Source: Asaia prunellae JCM 25354 (GTDB lineage: Bacteria > Pseudomonadota > Alphaproteobacteria > Acetobacterales > Acetobacteraceae). From it: a stretch of DNA of 64,000 nucleotides. The stretch covers positions 1-64,000 of the forward strand of contig NZ_BAJV01000002.1 of the NCBI RefSeq assembly GCF_000613885.1, read 5' to 3'. The notes beneath the pieces are model-generated. The model did no database searches, had not been told where the DNA came from, and worked only from the letters and a program-made list of their open reading frames with translations. The number at the start of each line of letters is the position of its first letter. Within the stretch, counting starts at the first letter, position 1. Below, in pieces: positions 18,695 to 30,787 of the stretch. Both the position numbers and the translations under genes were made by a program.

Positions 18695-19211
18695 ATTGGA
18701 CTGTCCTTGGATAGGCACCTGGTGAGGCTTGCACAAAGAGAAGCGGGTCAGGAGGGGTGGCAGGGAACGTACCCGGGACTTATGTGGCGCAAAAACACCA
18801 CGCGTAGCTGTGAGACGGGTAAATGTAACAGGAAAGACGAGAATGCGCAGTCGCATTTCTGCCACGATATGGCGTTCTGGATGCAGCCGCTTCAGGCTTG
18901 CACAAAGACAGGGTTCGCATGGCTTGTATCGGTCCGGTTCGTCATACGTCACTCCACAGGGAATAGACCGGATGACGGTGTCATTCTTTCCGGAAATTAA
19001 CAAGGAAATGACATTGGTGTAACGTCAATGTGTTAAACGTGACGAAATTGCTGCGACAATGTGCAGAACAGCCATCCGGCGTTGACCGGTATTCTTGTAA
19101 CAATCAATACACTCTGTAGTGCTTTGGTCCTAGTTCTCCTTATTCTTCTTGCTAGAGAGAATTCACAGGCATCGTTCTGGATGTCTTCTCAAATATAGGA
19201 AGATGACGAGC
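18695..19211. other. Divergent intergenic region
   Basis: About 500 bases between the divergent SBP and Spy-like genes. It should contain both promoters. A TTGACC at about 19083 could be a -35 element but no good -10 was found at the right distance. No RNA gene or clear repeat seen. Confidence 0.45.
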
Positions 19212-19739
19212 ATGATCTCGAAAAAGACTTTCTGCATGTTGGCAATCGCCGCAGCGCCCTCTTTCATGGCGCTGGCCCATGCACATGCGCCAGTACCCCT
19301 TCCTCCAGGACCGCCAGGTCATATGGGACCCATGATGCCGCCACCGCTCATGGGTCTGCTTCGTGGTGTGGATCTGACCAAGGAGCAGCGCGAGAAAATC
19401 CATGCACTGATGCATGGTCATCGCACGGAGCGCCGTGAGGCCATGCATCAGCGTTTCGATCTGGATCATCAGATTGCCGCTCTGCTGATGGCGAAGGGGC
19501 CGGTCGACAGGGCCAAGCTTGACACGCTGATCAAGCAGAAGGAAGTGCTTAATGCGAAGGATGAGGAAGCGATGGCTGCCGATGCGGTTGCCATTCATGA
19601 CATTCTGACTCCCGAGCAGCTCGACAAGGCGCGCATGACACAGGAAAAGCTGGACTCTCTTGAAGGCCAGATCCGTGATCTTCTGCGGCCGCCTCATGCG
19701 AAGGGTGATGCCGACAAGGACGAGCCCGACGCTCCGTGA
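19212..19739 (+). CDS. Spy/CpxP-like periplasmic protein (LTxxQ motifs)
   Basis: About 175 residues. Signal peptide (KKTFCMLAIAAAPSFMALAHAHA), a Pro/Gly/Met-rich stretch with several His and Met residues, then helical sequence with two LTxxQ-type motifs, LTKEQ and LTPEQ, about 80 residues apart, the mark of the Spy/CpxP/ZraP fold. These are periplasmic chaperones or metal-responsive stress proteins. The start could be ATG 19203 or 19212; the AGGA at 19197-19200 fits the second better. The C-terminus is charged (KGDADKDEPDAP). No sensor kinase lies next to it. Confidence 0.75.
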   Translation: MISKKTFCMLAIAAAPSFMALAHAHAPVPLPPGPPGHMGPMMPPPLMGLLRGVDLTKEQREKIHALMHGHRTERREAMHQRFDLDHQIAALLMAKGPVDRAKLDTLIKQKEVLNAKDEEAMAADAVAIHDILTPEQLDKARMTQEKLDSLEGQIRDLLRPPHAKGDADKDEPDAP

Positions 19740-19877
19740 GTGAAGGCTCTTGCATGAGATCCTTTCAGGGAAAGTAAGACTCTGTTTTCCTGAATGATCA
19801 GACGGGGTGGGCGCACGAGAGACGCTTTTGTCTTGACTTTGTGCTCCCGTCCCTTTAGCTGCCTGACCAGATTTGAA

Positions 19878-19914
19878 ACGCCACCTCGCGAAGGCTCGCG
19901 CAGTGGCGTCTTTC
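19878..19914 (+). terminator. Stem-loop before ffh
   Basis: ACGCCAC pairs with GTGGCGT, with an inner CGCG/CGCG stem and a 6-base loop, followed by CTTTCT. It probably ends the transcript of the Spy-like gene and separates it from the ffh operon. Confidence 0.6.
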
Positions 19915-19935
19915 TGTTGCTTATAAGGGTTCCAC

Positions 19936-21333
19936 GTGTTCGACACGCTTTCTGGCAAACTTTCCGGTGTATTTGAGGGTCTGTCCAAGCGCGGCAGGCT
20001 GTCCGAGGCGGATGTTGCCGAAGCGATGCGCGAGGTGCGTCTGGCTATGCTGGATGCCGACGTGGCGCTGCCCGTCGTGCGCGACTTCGTCAACAAGGTG
20101 AAGGAAAATTCCGTCGGGACAGAGGTGCTGGAAAGCATTTCTCCCGGTCAGGTAGTCGCAAAGATCGTCAATGATGCCCTGATCGAGGCTCTTGGCGGTG
20201 CGGGTAATGTGCCGCTCAACCTTGCGGCCGTGGCCCCTGTGCCTGTCCTGATGGTCGGTCTGCAAGGATCGGGCAAGACCACGACATCCGGCAAGATCGC
20301 CCTTCGTCTGCTCACCCGTGAGCGCAAGCGTGTACTTCTGGCCTCACTCGACGTTCAGCGCCCGGCTGCCCAGCTGCAGTTGCAGCAGCTGGCCGAGCGT
20401 GTGGGGGTGGGCTCACTCCCCATCATCGCCGGTCAGCAGCCTGTGGAAATTGCCAGGCGCGCGCTTGAGACCGGGCGTCGCGAAGGCTACGACGTCGTCA
20501 TTCTCGATACGGCAGGTCGTCTGTCGATCGACGAAGCCCTGATGCAGGAAGTTCGCGAAGTACGCGATGCGACCAATCCGGTCGAAACCCTGCTCGTGGT
20601 TGATGCCATGACGGGTCAGGACGCCGTGAATACGGCGCAGCGCTTCAACGACGCTGTCGGCATCACCGGTGTCGTGATGACCCGTATGGATGGCGACGCA
20701 CGTGGCGGTGCAGCGCTGTCGATGCGCGCCATTACAGGCGCGCCGATCAAGCTCGTCGGTCTCGGTGAAAAGCTCGAGGCACTGGACGATTTCTACCCCG
20801 AGCGTGTCGCTGGTCGTATTCTTGGTCTCGGTGATATTGCCGGGCTGGTCGAGAAAGCCAGCGAGACGCTCGACCATGAAGAGAGCGAACGCGTCGCCAA
20901 GAAGATGATGGCGGGCAAGTTCGATCTTGATGACTATGCCTCGCAGCTGCGCCAGATCGGCAAGATGGGCTCGATTTCCGGCATCGTCGGTATGCTGCCT
21001 GGCATGGGCAAGCTGAAGGAAAAGCTGGGCGATCAGGATCTCGACACCTCGATCTTCAAGCGTCACCAGGCCATCATTTCCTCGATGACCAAGGATGAGC
21101 GCAAGACGCCCGCCATTATCAAGGCCTCCCGCAAGAAGCGTATCGCTGCCGGTTCCGGCACGACCGTGCAGGAGGTCAACAAGTTGCTCAAGCAGTTTGA
21201 CGACATGTCCACGATCATGAAGCGCATCAGCAAGATGGGCCTCGGTGGCATGAAGCAGATGCTTTCCGGTCTCATGTCGGGCGGTGCTCCCGGCGGGCGG
21301 CCCGGCGGTGGCTTTGGCGGCCCGCGCCGCTAA
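19936..21333 (+). CDS. ffh: Signal recognition particle protein Ffh
   Basis: 465 residues, GTG start. Together with 4.5S RNA this GTPase targets nascent membrane proteins to FtsY and SecYEG. N domain (1 to about 85), G domain with GLQGSGKTTT, DTAGR, TRMDGDARGGA, then a Met-rich M domain (GMLPGMGKLKEKLG, RISKMGLGGMKQMLSGLM) that binds RNA and signal sequences. The C-terminus is a Gly/Pro/Arg tail. First gene of the operon ffh-rpsP-rimM-trmD-rplS-leuCDB, an order usual in this part of Alphaproteobacteria. Third codon positions are strongly GC, unlike the island at 45-51 kb. Confidence 0.98.
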   Translation: MFDTLSGKLSGVFEGLSKRGRLSEADVAEAMREVRLAMLDADVALPVVRDFVNKVKENSVGTEVLESISPGQVVAKIVNDALIEALGGAGNVPLNLAAVAPVPVLMVGLQGSGKTTTSGKIALRLLTRERKRVLLASLDVQRPAAQLQLQQLAERVGVGSLPIIAGQQPVEIARRALETGRREGYDVVILDTAGRLSIDEALMQEVREVRDATNPVETLLVVDAMTGQDAVNTAQRFNDAVGITGVVMTRMDGDARGGAALSMRAITGAPIKLVGLGEKLEALDDFYPERVAGRILGLGDIAGLVEKASETLDHEESERVAKKMMAGKFDLDDYASQLRQIGKMGSISGIVGMLPGMGKLKEKLGDQDLDTSIFKRHQAIISSMTKDERKTPAIIKASRKKRIAAGSGTTVQEVNKLLKQFDDMSTIMKRISKMGLGGMKQMLSGLMSGGAPGGRPGGGFGGPRR

Positions 21334-21383
21334 CCCCATCCGGCATGATTTCACACAGTTTTCGATACCCTGGAGTTTAAAAA

Positions 21384-21719
21384 ATGAGCGTTAAGATCCG
21401 CCTTTCACGCGCTGGTGCCAAGAAGCGTCCGTACTACCACATCGTGATTTCAGACAGCCGCAGCCCGCGCGATGGCCGCTTCATCGAGAAGGTTGGCGCT
21501 TACAACCCGATGCTGCCTTCCGACCACGCCGACCGCATTCGTCTGAATGACGAGCGCATCAAGCACTGGCTGTCGAACGGCGCGCAGGCGACCGATCGCG
21601 TTGCCCGCTTCCTTGGCAATGCCGGTCTGATCGAGAAGCCCGTTTACAACGAGCAGCCCAAGCAGTCCGCACCGAAGAAGCGCGCCCAAGAGCGTGCAGC
21701 CGCCAAGGCCGCAGCCTGA
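21384..21719 (+). CDS. rpsP: 30S ribosomal protein S16
   Basis: 111 residues. Starts with the S16 signature [38 protein letters not shown] and carries the conserved core [28 protein letters not shown], with a Lys/Ala-rich tail. Structural protein needed for 30S assembly. GGAG lies 10 bases before the ATG. Second gene of the operon, 50 bases after ffh. Confidence 0.98.
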   Translation: MSVKIRLSRAGAKKRPYYHIVISDSRSPRDGRFIEKVGAYNPMLPSDHADRIRLNDERIKHWLSNGAQATDRVARFLGNAGLIEKPVYNEQPKQSAPKKRAQERAAAKAAA

Positions 21720-21750
21720 GCCATAGACCAGGGATAGGCTTCAGCATTTC

Positions 21751-22308
21751 ATGACGTCCGGCACCGTCTCCAGCAGGATTCTCGTCGCGACCGTGGGCAG
21801 GCCCCATGGCGTACGGGGGCTCGTGCATCTTTTTGCGGCTACTGATGACCCGGCTTCGGTCGAGGAAATCGGCACACTGCAGGATGAAAAGGGCAGCGTC
21901 TGGCGCGCGGAATGGCAGGGTCAGGGTATCGCACGTCTGTACGATGCTAGCGGCCGTGCCGTAACCGACCGTGATGAGGCCGCACGTCTCGTCAATCTCA
22001 AACTGTATGTCGAGCGGGCTTGCCTGCCGGAAACAGAAGAGGACGAGTTCTATCATGCCGATCTGATCGGTCTGCGTGCCGAAACCCGCGAGGGCAAGGT
22101 GCTTGGCACGGTTGCGATCATCCATGATTACGGTGCGGGCGTCAGTCTGGAGATTGCCGGAAATGGTCAGGACCTGATCGTGCCGTTCACCCATGCCTGC
22201 GTTCCCGAGATCCAGTTCGATCAGGGTCGTGTCATCGTCGAGCCGCCTCATGAGGTTGAGGTCGAAGGTGATCTGTCGGGCAAGGGCGATGTGGCGGTGC
22301 GTTCATGA
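21751..22308 (+). CDS. rimM: Ribosome maturation factor RimM
   Basis: 185 residues. RimM N-domain ([26 protein letters not shown]) and the PRC-barrel C-domain ([24 protein letters not shown]). It helps assemble the 30S head around S19. Its stop overlaps the start of trmD by four bases, so the two are translationally coupled, as in many bacteria. Confidence 0.97.
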   Translation: MTSGTVSSRILVATVGRPHGVRGLVHLFAATDDPASVEEIGTLQDEKGSVWRAEWQGQGIARLYDASGRAVTDRDEAARLVNLKLYVERACLPETEEDEFYHADLIGLRAETREGKVLGTVAIIHDYGAGVSLEIAGNGQDLIVPFTHACVPEIQFDQGRVIVEPPHEVEVEGDLSGKGDVAVRS

Positions 22309-23006
22309 CCTGGCGCGCGGATATTCTCACCCTGTTCCCGGACATGTTTCCGGGACCGCTCGGGTTCTCCCTCGCGGGACGGGCACTTGAAGACGGCGTC
22401 TGGTCGCTGGGTGTGCATGATCTGCGCGAGTTCGGTCGCGGGCGTCATCGCGCCGTGGATGACACGCCCTTTGGTGGCGGTGCGGGAATGGTGCTTCGGG
22501 CCGACGTGGTTTCCGAAGCGCTGGACTCGATCAACGCAGAGGGGCGTCCGGTAATCTATCCGACGCCGCGCGGGGCTCGTCTGACTCAGACGCAGTCCCG
22601 TGACTTCGCTTCGGGCAACGGTGTGGTGATGCTGTGCGGACGTTTCGAGGGTGTCGATGAGCGGGTTCTGGAGCGGCGCGGTGTCGTGCAGATTTCGCTT
22701 GGCGATTTTGTGCTGTCCGGCGGGGAAATTCCTGCCTATGCGCTGCTCGATTCCTGCGTGCGCCTTCTGCCTGGCGTGATGGGTTCGGAGCTGAGCGACG
22801 CCGAAGAAAGCTTTGGCGATGGTCTGCTCGAATATCCGCACTACACCAAGCCCGCCTCATGGGAGGGAATGGATGTACCGCCGGTTCTGCTCTCAGGACA
22901 TCATGCAGCGATAGCAGCATGGCGTCACGAGCAGGCCTGCCAGACAACCCGGGTCAGACGCCCCGATCTCTGGGCGGCTTATGCTGAAGCCAAGACTAAC
23001 AGATAA
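22305..23006 (+). CDS. trmD: tRNA (guanine-N1)-methyltransferase TrmD
   Basis: 233 residues of the SPOUT (trefoil-knot) family. It makes m1G37 next to the anticodon to prevent +1 slippage. Characteristic parts: [43 protein letters not shown], the SAM-binding knot [14 protein letters not shown] and [20 protein letters not shown], and the C-terminal [22 protein letters not shown]. Intact; ATGA overlap with rimM. Confidence 0.98.
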   Translation: MTWRADILTLFPDMFPGPLGFSLAGRALEDGVWSLGVHDLREFGRGRHRAVDDTPFGGGAGMVLRADVVSEALDSINAEGRPVIYPTPRGARLTQTQSRDFASGNGVVMLCGRFEGVDERVLERRGVVQISLGDFVLSGGEIPAYALLDSCVRLLPGVMGSELSDAEESFGDGLLEYPHYTKPASWEGMDVPPVLLSGHHAAIAAWRHEQACQTTRVRRPDLWAAYAEAKTNR

Positions 23007-23030
23007 ATTTCGTATTCTCGGAGAAGTAAC

Positions 23031-23411
23031 ATGAACATTGTCCAGCAGTATGAGGCGCGCGAAATCGAGCGTCTGACAGCCGCCCGTCCGGTTCCCGAAT
23101 TCCAGGCCGGTGACACCGTGCGTGTTGGCGTGCGCGTTGTCGAAGGCACGCGTGAGCGCGTTCAGGCTTACGAAGGCGTTGTGATTGCCCGTTCCAACAA
23201 GGGTCTGAACAGCAACTTCACGGTTCGCAAGATTTCGAACGGTGAAGGCGTGGAGCGTATTTTCCCGCTGTACTCGCCCAGCATCGCCGAGATCGCTGTT
23301 GTCCGTCGCGGCAAGGTGCGTCGTGCAAAGCTGTATTATCTGCGTGAGCGTAGCGGCAAGTCGGCTCGTATTGCCGAGCGTCCCCGTGACACGGTGAAGA
23401 CGGCTTCCTAA
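23031..23411 (+). CDS. rplS: 50S ribosomal protein L19
   Basis: 126 residues. Family core [62 protein letters not shown] is complete. Located at the subunit interface. Good GGAGAAG site. It is followed after 41 bases by the leuC start with no terminator visible, so leucine synthesis genes probably share this transcript. Confidence 0.98.
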   Translation: MNIVQQYEAREIERLTAARPVPEFQAGDTVRVGVRVVEGTRERVQAYEGVVIARSNKGLNSNFTVRKISNGEGVERIFPLYSPSIAEIAVVRRGKVRRAKLYYLRERSGKSARIAERPRDTVKTAS

Positions 23412-23440
23412 ATCAGGATAGTCGAAACGGGTTTATGACA

Positions 23441-23446
23441 AAGGAG
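23441..23446 (+). promoter_or_regulatory. Shine-Dalgarno site that fixes the leuC start
   Basis: AAGGAG lies six bases before GTG 23453, an ideal spacing. It falls inside the reading frame that would begin at ATG 23435, which has no comparable site. Confidence 0.7.
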
Positions 23447-23452
23447 AGTGCG

Positions 23453-24853
23453 GTGGCACGAACATTGTTCGATAAAATCTGGGATGACCATGTGGTCGAA
23501 CGCCTCCCGGACGGCACCTGCATTCTCTACATAGACCGTCACCTTCTACACGAGGTGACAAGTCCTCAGGCTTTTGAAGGCCTGAGGATGTCCGGGCGTC
23601 GTCTTCGCCGCCCGGATGCGACGGTTGCCGTGGTCGATCACAATGTGCCGACCTCCGACCGCTCGCTGCCGATCGAGGAGCCGGAATCCCGGCTTCAGAT
23701 CGAGACGCTGGAAAAGAATGTCGCCGAGTTTGGCGTTCCCTATTTCAAGTTGCGCTCGAAAGACCAGGGGATCGTGCATGTGGTGGGTCCTGAGCAGGGC
23801 ATATCCCTGCCTGGCATGACCATCGTCTGCGGTGACAGCCATACCTCGACTCATGGGGCGATGGGCGCTCTGGCTTTCGGCATCGGCACATCTGAAGTCG
23901 AACATGTCATGGCAACGCAGACGCTGCTGCAGAAGCCTGCCAAGAACATGCGCATCACGGTTTCCGGGCAAGTTGGCCCCGGCGTGACGGCGAAGGACAT
24001 CATGCTGGCCATTATCGGCAAGATCGGCACCGCTGGCGGTACCGGCCATGTCATGGAATTTGCCGGTGATGCCATTCGTGCGCTCGACATGGCTGGCCGT
24101 ATGACGCTCTGCAACATGTCGATCGAGGCGGGAGCCCGTGCTGGTCTTGTTGCACCTGACGAGACGACCTTTGCCTATGTCGAGGGTCGTCGCTTTGCCC
24201 CCAAGGGAGAAGATTTCGAAAAGGCCTGTGCGTATTGGCGCACGCTGGCATCCGATGAAGGCGCGGTGTTCGACACCGAGGTCACGCTCGATGCCGCCGA
24301 GATCCAGCCGAACCTCACCTGGGGAACGAGCCCTGAAGACGTGATTGCGATTGATGGCATCGTGCCGGATCCGGCGCAGTTCAATGATCCGGCGCGCGCA
24401 AGACAGGTCCAGCGCATGCTTGATTATATGGGGCTCGAAGCCGGTCAGAAAATTGCTGGTACCAGGATCGATGTGGCTTTTATCGGCTCCTGCACCAACA
24501 GCCGTATCGAGGATCTCCGCTCGGCGGCGGCTATCGCCAAGGGGCGCCATGTGGCCCCCGGCGTCAGAGCGATGGTCGTGCCCGGTTCCGGTCATGTGAA
24601 GGCGGCAGCTGAGGCAGAGGGCCTTGATGCGATCTTCCGCGAGGCCGGGTTCGAATGGCGTGAAGCCGGGTGCTCGATGTGCCTTGGCATGAACCCCGAC
24701 AAGCTCACATCGGGCCAGCGTTGCGCCTCGACCTCGAACCGTAATTTCGAGGGTCGTCAGGGGCCGGGCGGACGCACCCATCTGTGCTCGCCTGCCATGG
24801 CAGCAGCAGCAGCGGTTTCAGGCTGCTTTGTCGATGTGCGGGAGATGGCATGA
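23453..24853 (+). CDS. leuC: 3-isopropylmalate dehydratase large subunit
   Basis: 466 residues from GTG 23453 ([15 protein letters not shown], the usual family start); an ATG at 23435 would add six residues but lacks a ribosome site. Aconitase-family enzyme with a 4Fe-4S cluster that isomerises 2- to 3-isopropylmalate with LeuD. Visible landmarks: [51 protein letters not shown], cluster Cys in FIGSCTNSR and GCSMCLGMN, and [17 protein letters not shown] near the end. Four-base overlap with leuD. Confidence 0.98.
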   Translation: MARTLFDKIWDDHVVERLPDGTCILYIDRHLLHEVTSPQAFEGLRMSGRRLRRPDATVAVVDHNVPTSDRSLPIEEPESRLQIETLEKNVAEFGVPYFKLRSKDQGIVHVVGPEQGISLPGMTIVCGDSHTSTHGAMGALAFGIGTSEVEHVMATQTLLQKPAKNMRITVSGQVGPGVTAKDIMLAIIGKIGTAGGTGHVMEFAGDAIRALDMAGRMTLCNMSIEAGARAGLVAPDETTFAYVEGRRFAPKGEDFEKACAYWRTLASDEGAVFDTEVTLDAAEIQPNLTWGTSPEDVIAIDGIVPDPAQFNDPARARQVQRMLDYMGLEAGQKIAGTRIDVAFIGSCTNSRIEDLRSAAAIAKGRHVAPGVRAMVVPGSGHVKAAAEAEGLDAIFREAGFEWREAGCSMCLGMNPDKLTSGQRCASTSNRNFEGRQGPGGRTHLCSPAMAAAAAVSGCFVDVREMA

Positions 24854-25485
24854 TGGACAAGTTCACGACACTCACCGCCATTGCGGCGCCCATGCCGGTT
24901 GAGAACATCGATACCGACCAGATCATTCCTGCGCGTTTTCTCAAGACCATCCAGCGCAGCGGTCTGGGCAAGAATGCGTTTGCTGCCCAACGCTATAATG
25001 ACGATGGTTCGGAGAAACCGGATTTTGTGCTCAATCGCGACCCGTATCGCAAGGCCGAAATCCTGATCACGCTCGATAATCTTGGATGCGGTTCATCGCG
25101 CGAACATGCGCCCTGGGCGCTGCTCGATTTCGGGATCCGCTGCGTGATTGCGCCGAGCTTTGCCGACATCTTCTTCAATAATTGCTTCAAGAACGGCATT
25201 CTGCCGATCCGTCTGCCACGTGAGATCTGTGAATCGCTCATGGAAGATGCGCAGATGGGGGCGAATGCCCGCATCACTATTGATCTGGAAAACCAGGTTG
25301 TGCAGCGTCCCGATGGCAGTACCATTCCCTTTGAAGTGGATAGTTTCCGCAAGCATATGCTGATTGAAGGGCTCGATGATATCGGGCAGACGCTTCAGCA
25401 TGACGCCGCGATCCAGTCTTTCGAACAGAAGCGTCAGAGAGACGAATCCTGGCGCCCAACTATTGTGATGGAGACGGTTTCGTGA
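24850..25485 (+). CDS. leuD: 3-isopropylmalate dehydratase small subunit
   Basis: 211 residues from the ATG overlapping the leuC stop. Contains the swivelling-domain motifs [61 protein letters not shown]. Partner of LeuC. Its stop overlaps the GTG of leuB. An upstream in-frame extension to 24784 lies inside leuC and is not used. Confidence 0.98.
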   Translation: MMDKFTTLTAIAAPMPVENIDTDQIIPARFLKTIQRSGLGKNAFAAQRYNDDGSEKPDFVLNRDPYRKAEILITLDNLGCGSSREHAPWALLDFGIRCVIAPSFADIFFNNCFKNGILPIRLPREICESLMEDAQMGANARITIDLENQVVQRPDGSTIPFEVDSFRKHMLIEGLDDIGQTLQHDAAIQSFEQKRQRDESWRPTIVMETVS

Positions 25486-26591
25486 GCCAGGCCACCAAGC
25501 TACTTGTTCTTCCCGGTGACGGGATTGGTCCCGAAGTCATGCGCGAGGTCGTCAGGATTGTCCGCTGGCTTGGTGAGGCCAAAGGCCTCTCCTTCGATCT
25601 GACCGAAGAACTGGTTGGTGGCGCCTCTCTGGCTGCTCATGGTGTTCCGCTGCGTTCTGAAGTGGTTGCCCTGGCCAAGGAAGCTGATGCTGTTCTTTTC
25701 GGCTCGGTGGGCGATCCGAAATGGAGCCATGTCGCTTTTGACAAGCGTCCCGAAGCTGCCATTCTCGGCCTGCGTCAGGAGCTTGAGCTTTTCGCCAATC
25801 TCCGTCCGGCCCAGGTCTTTGCGCCACTGGTCAGTGCATCGTCGCTGAAGCCTGAACTGGTTTCCGGGCTTGATATCATGATCGTGCGCGAGACCGTAGG
25901 CGGTATCTATTTTGGTGAACCACGCGGCATCGAGACGCTGCCTGACGGGTCACAGCGTGGTATCAATACCGAAGTCTATACGACGTCGGAAATCGAACGT
26001 GTTGCTCGTGTTGCTTTCGAACTGGCTCGTCTGCGTGGCAACCATGTCTGCTCGGTCGAGAAGTGCAATGTGATGGAGAGTGGTCTGCTGTGGAAGCAGG
26101 TCGTGACAGCCCTTCACGAGCGCGAATATGGTGACGTCAAGCTCAGCCATATGCTGGCCGATAATTGCGCCATGCAGCTTGTGCGCAATCCCAAGCAGTT
26201 CGATGTGATCGTGACGGGGAATCTGTTCGGCGATCTGCTTTCCGATCTGGCTTCAATGCTGACCGGTTCACTGGGTATGCTGCCTTCGGCCACGCTCGGT
26301 CCGGTTCAGGAGAGCGGCAAGCGTCACGCACTTTATGAGCCGATCCATGGTTCGGCGCCTGATATCGCAGGGCAGGGTATTGCCAACCCGCTGGCGCAGA
26401 TTCTCTCTTTTGCCATGTTGCTGCGTTATTCGCTCAAGCGTGAAAATGAAGCACGTTTGATTGAACAGGCTGTCTCGAATGTACTGTCGAGTGGCTTACG
26501 AACGGCTGATATCATGTCCGAAGGTATGAAGCGCGTCGGCACTGAAGAAATGGGTGCCGCTGTTCTTCAGGAAATGCAGAAGCTGGCCTGA
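25482..26591 (+). CDS. leuB: 3-isopropylmalate dehydrogenase
   Basis: 369 residues, GTG start overlapping leuD. NAD-dependent oxidative decarboxylase giving 2-oxoisocaproate precursor. Motifs: [21 protein letters not shown]-like SVGDPKW, the substrate Arg region [16 protein letters not shown], Lys/Asn in [10 protein letters not shown], metal Asp in [24 protein letters not shown] and [19 protein letters not shown]. Followed after 19 bases by an aminotransferase gene. Confidence 0.98.
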   Translation: MSQATKLLVLPGDGIGPEVMREVVRIVRWLGEAKGLSFDLTEELVGGASLAAHGVPLRSEVVALAKEADAVLFGSVGDPKWSHVAFDKRPEAAILGLRQELELFANLRPAQVFAPLVSASSLKPELVSGLDIMIVRETVGGIYFGEPRGIETLPDGSQRGINTEVYTTSEIERVARVAFELARLRGNHVCSVEKCNVMESGLLWKQVVTALHEREYGDVKLSHMLADNCAMQLVRNPKQFDVIVTGNLFGDLLSDLASMLTGSLGMLPSATLGPVQESGKRHALYEPIHGSAPDIAGQGIANPLAQILSFAMLLRYSLKRENEARLIEQAVSNVLSSGLRTADIMSEGMKRVGTEEMGAAVLQEMQKLA

Positions 26592-27812
<1,221 letters not shown>

Positions 27813-27822
27813 GAAACCGATC

Positions 27823-29028
27823 ATGAGCTTTCGTCTGGCACAGCGTCTTCAGGGGCTGCCACAGCCCGCCACGATCGCGATGTCGGCGAAAGCAAGGGCG
27901 CTCAAGGCGCAGGGTGTCGATGTGATCTCCCTGGCTCTGGGTGAGCCGGATTTCCCTTCACCTCCCGAAGCTGTCGAGGCGGCTTATCAGGCTGGCTTGA
28001 GGGGCGACACCAAATATCCGCCGGTTGGCGGACAGCCTGCACTCAAGGCTGCTGTGGCAAGGAAATTCATCGAAGAGAATGGCCTGAGCTACGCTCCTGA
28101 TGAAATCCTGATCGGCAACGGTGGCAAGCAACTCATCTACAACGCTTTTGCAGCCAGTATCGACCCGGGTGACGAGGTAATCGTTCCCGCGCCTTACTGG
28201 GTAAGCTACCCTCTCATCGCCCAGATGATGGGAGGCGTCTCCGTTCCGGTGGTCTGCCTTGAACAGGACAAGTTCCGGCTCAGGGCGGAAGGGCTTCGGC
28301 GAGCCATTACCCCGCGTACGCGTTGGCTGGTCCTCAATTTCCCGAATAATCCCAGTGGCGCGATTATGGAGAGGGACGATCTCGAGGCAATTGCTGCCGT
28401 GCTGCGCGATGCGCCTCATGTCATGGTCATGGCAGACGAGATCTACGAGCATCTGACTTTTGACGGAAAGGCTCATGTCTCTCTGGCGAGTGTCGCCCCT
28501 GATCTCGGGGACCGTATCCTGACCATCAACGGTATGGCGAAAGCCTATGCCATGACAGGGTGGCGTGTCGGATTCTGCGGCGGGCCCGCAGCCTTGATCA
28601 AAGCCATGACAAGTATCCAGAGCAACGCAACATCAGGCATCTGCACCCTGGCCCAGGCAGGCGCCATCGCCGCGCTCGGGACACCTGCATCCGGTCGTGA
28701 CGCCATGCGCAAGGTGTATCAGGCCCGCCGTGACCTCGTGGTGTCGAGACTGCGCGCTATGCCTTTCGTTACCTGCGCTATGCCTGAAGGGGCCTTCTAC
28801 GTCTTCCCCGGTATTGCCGGCGCACTTGGCAAGACCAGTATGGGCGGTCGCAGGATTGTCGATGATGTTGCATTTGCCGAAACGCTGCTTGAAGAGGCGC
28901 ATGTGAGTGTCGTGCCGGGGAGTGCCTTTGGTCAGATGGGTCACATACGTCTGTCTGTGGCCGCATCAGACGAGCTTCTGGTGGAAGCCTGCATCCGGCT
29001 TGAGCGGTTTCTCCTGGAACTGTCCTGA
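27823..29028 (+). CDS. Pyridoxal-phosphate aminotransferase (aspartate aminotransferase family)
   Basis: 401 residues, intact. Same family as the preceding gene and clearly its paralogue: ISLALGEPDFPSPPEAVEAAYQAG, PNNPSGAIMERDDLEAI, ADEIYEHLTFDGKA, PLP Lys in [16 protein letters not shown], and a matching C-terminus ([22 protein letters not shown]). Transfers amino groups between aspartate, aromatic or branched-chain acids and 2-oxoglutarate; location behind leuCDB makes a role in leucine transamination possible but that is inference. ATG 10 bases after the first paralogue. Confidence 0.92.
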   Translation: MSFRLAQRLQGLPQPATIAMSAKARALKAQGVDVISLALGEPDFPSPPEAVEAAYQAGLRGDTKYPPVGGQPALKAAVARKFIEENGLSYAPDEILIGNGGKQLIYNAFAASIDPGDEVIVPAPYWVSYPLIAQMMGGVSVPVVCLEQDKFRLRAEGLRRAITPRTRWLVLNFPNNPSGAIMERDDLEAIAAVLRDAPHVMVMADEIYEHLTFDGKAHVSLASVAPDLGDRILTINGMAKAYAMTGWRVGFCGGPAALIKAMTSIQSNATSGICTLAQAGAIAALGTPASGRDAMRKVYQARRDLVVSRLRAMPFVTCAMPEGAFYVFPGIAGALGKTSMGGRRIVDDVAFAETLLEEAHVSVVPGSAFGQMGHIRLSVAASDELLVEACIRLERFLLELS

Positions 29029-29064
29029 CTGGACGAAGCCGGGCCGGAATGCGACCATAAAGCC

Positions 29065-30745
29065 ATGATCACATCCTTTCCCGAATTCAGTTCTCTGGAT
29101 TTTCCGACCCCGACGCGTGCAACGCTCGATCAGGCCTATGCTGCAATTGGTGCTGCGCTGGATAATAATGATCTTGTGGGCGGGCTTGCACTTTTTGACG
29201 CACAACGTCGTGCCTATGAGTCCTGGGCTGCATTGGTAGAGCTGCGTTTTGCCCAGGATACCCGTAATGCCGACCATGTGGCAGCACGCGATTATGCCGA
29301 CAGTCTGACCCCTTATGCCACCAATCTCGAAACGCAGATAAAGAAACTCGTTCTGGCGCGGAGAGAAGAGGTGGCGCCCTATCTTGATGCTCATGTAATC
29401 GCTTTGTGGGAAGCCGATATCACCACATTCGATGTCCGTATCGAATCCATGCTGGCAGAAGAGGCCCGTCTTTCGGCTGAATATACTGCCCTTCTTGCCG
29501 CTGGCGAGATTACGTTTCGAGGTCAAACCCACAATCTTTCCGGGCTTGAGCCATTTCAGCAGGATGCTGATCGCGCAACGCGTCACGAAGCAGAGGCGGC
29601 ACGCTGGGACTTCTACGAGGCGAATGGCGCCCAGCTTGATCGTCTGTTTGGTGATCTTGTGCGTCTACGTACTGATATGGCCCATGCTCTGGGATTTGAA
29701 TCCTATGTCGAGCTTGGCTATCGCCGTATGCGACGCACAGATTACACTGCCCAGGATGTGGCACGTTTTCGCGATCGCATAGTGAGTCATGTAACCCCTC
29801 TGGTTCAGGCGCTTTTACAGCGGCGGCAGTTTGAAATGGGGTGGGAAAGCCTGAAGGCGTGGGATGAGGCGCTGGTCGACCCGCAGGGAAATCCTGGCCC
29901 TGCGGGCGATTACGACATGATGCTTGTCCGTGCCAAAGAGATGTTTGCCCGCCTCGACGAGACCGGGGAAATGGCGGCATTCTTCTCTGAAATGGTTGAT
30001 AAAAACTATCTTGATCTGAAGAACCGTGCCGGTAAGGCAGGGGGCGGCTTCTGTACGTCGTTTTCTACGCAGGGTACGCCTTTCATCTTTGCCAATTTCA
30101 ACGGTACCCATGGTGATATTGGTGTATTTACCCATGAAATGGGTCATGCCTTCCAGAACTGGAAAAGCCGTCATTTACCCGTGATTGATATGCTCTGGCC
30201 GACCATGGAAGGCGCGGAGATCCATTCCATGGGGCTTGAGTTCCTCACCTGGCCTGAAATCGATCTGTTGGTGGAAGAAGGGGCTGGCGAGCGGTATCGC
30301 CGTCTGCATCTGATCGAGAGTCTGAGCTTTCTGCCCTATGGAGCCTGTGTCGATCATTTCCAGCATGAGATCTATGCCAAACCCGGCATGAGCCTGAGGA
30401 ACGGCATGCAACATGGCTGCGTCTGGAGAAACACTATATGCCCTGGCGCGACTGGGAGATCTTGCCTATCCGGCAAAGGGTGGCCGCTGGCAGGCGCAGC
30501 GCCATATCTATAACTCACCTTTCTACTATATCGATTATACGCTTGCGTTGTGTGTGGCTTTGCAGATCTGGCTGATTGCCCAGGTGGATGCCGGTCGCGC
30601 GCTCGAAATTTATCGAGGGCTTTGCGAAGCTGGGGGCAGCCAGGCTTTTTGCACCCTGGTGCGTAATGCAGGTCTGGTTGTGCCATTCGAAGATGATGCT
30701 CTGGCCGAGATTGTCGGTGAAGCCGAGCAGATGCTGATGATGTGA
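29065..30745 (+). pseudogene. pepF: Oligoendopeptidase F family M3 metallopeptidase, two 1-base deletions
   Basis: Cytoplasmic zinc peptidase degrading short peptides. The zinc site HEMGH lies in DIGVFTHEMGHAFQNW with the third ligand Glu in EGAEIHSMGLEFLTWPE, and the N-terminal helical part is complete. The frame breaks at about 30393 (KPGMS should continue PEERHATWLRLEKHYMPW) and again at about 30457 (RDWE should continue DLAYPAKGGRWQAQRHIY). One base added at each point gives about 560 residues, in the family range. It follows the aminotransferases by 36 bases and ends at a strong hairpin. Confidence 0.9.
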
Positions 30746-30748
30746 TAC

Positions 30749-30778
30749 GTTACTCCCTTCTGCAAAGAAGGGAGTAAC
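30749..30778. terminator. Perfect 13-base inverted repeat, bidirectional terminator
   Basis: GTTACTCCCTTCT and AGAAGGGAGTAAC with a GCAA tetraloop lie exactly between the convergent pepF and thioredoxin-like genes. The stem is perfect; T tracts are short. It very probably ends both transcripts. Confidence 0.75.
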
Positions 30779-30787
30779 ACCAAGATA

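Noticed and set aside
18695-19003. N-terminal extension of the sugar-binding protein
   Set aside because: It would place 100 non-conserved residues before a clear signal peptide that has its own ribosome site.
19152-20138. Minus-strand open frame across the Spy-like gene and the ffh start
   Set aside because: Crosses a terminator and two supported plus-strand genes; no family likeness.
20413-21354. Minus-strand open frame (313 codons) opposite ffh
   Set aside because: Antisense shadow of a highly conserved gene; repetitive His/Asp-rich composition without domains.
23546-24781. Long minus-strand open frame (411 codons) opposite leuC
   Set aside because: It mirrors the third-position GC bias of leuC, has no family likeness and lies wholly inside a certain gene.
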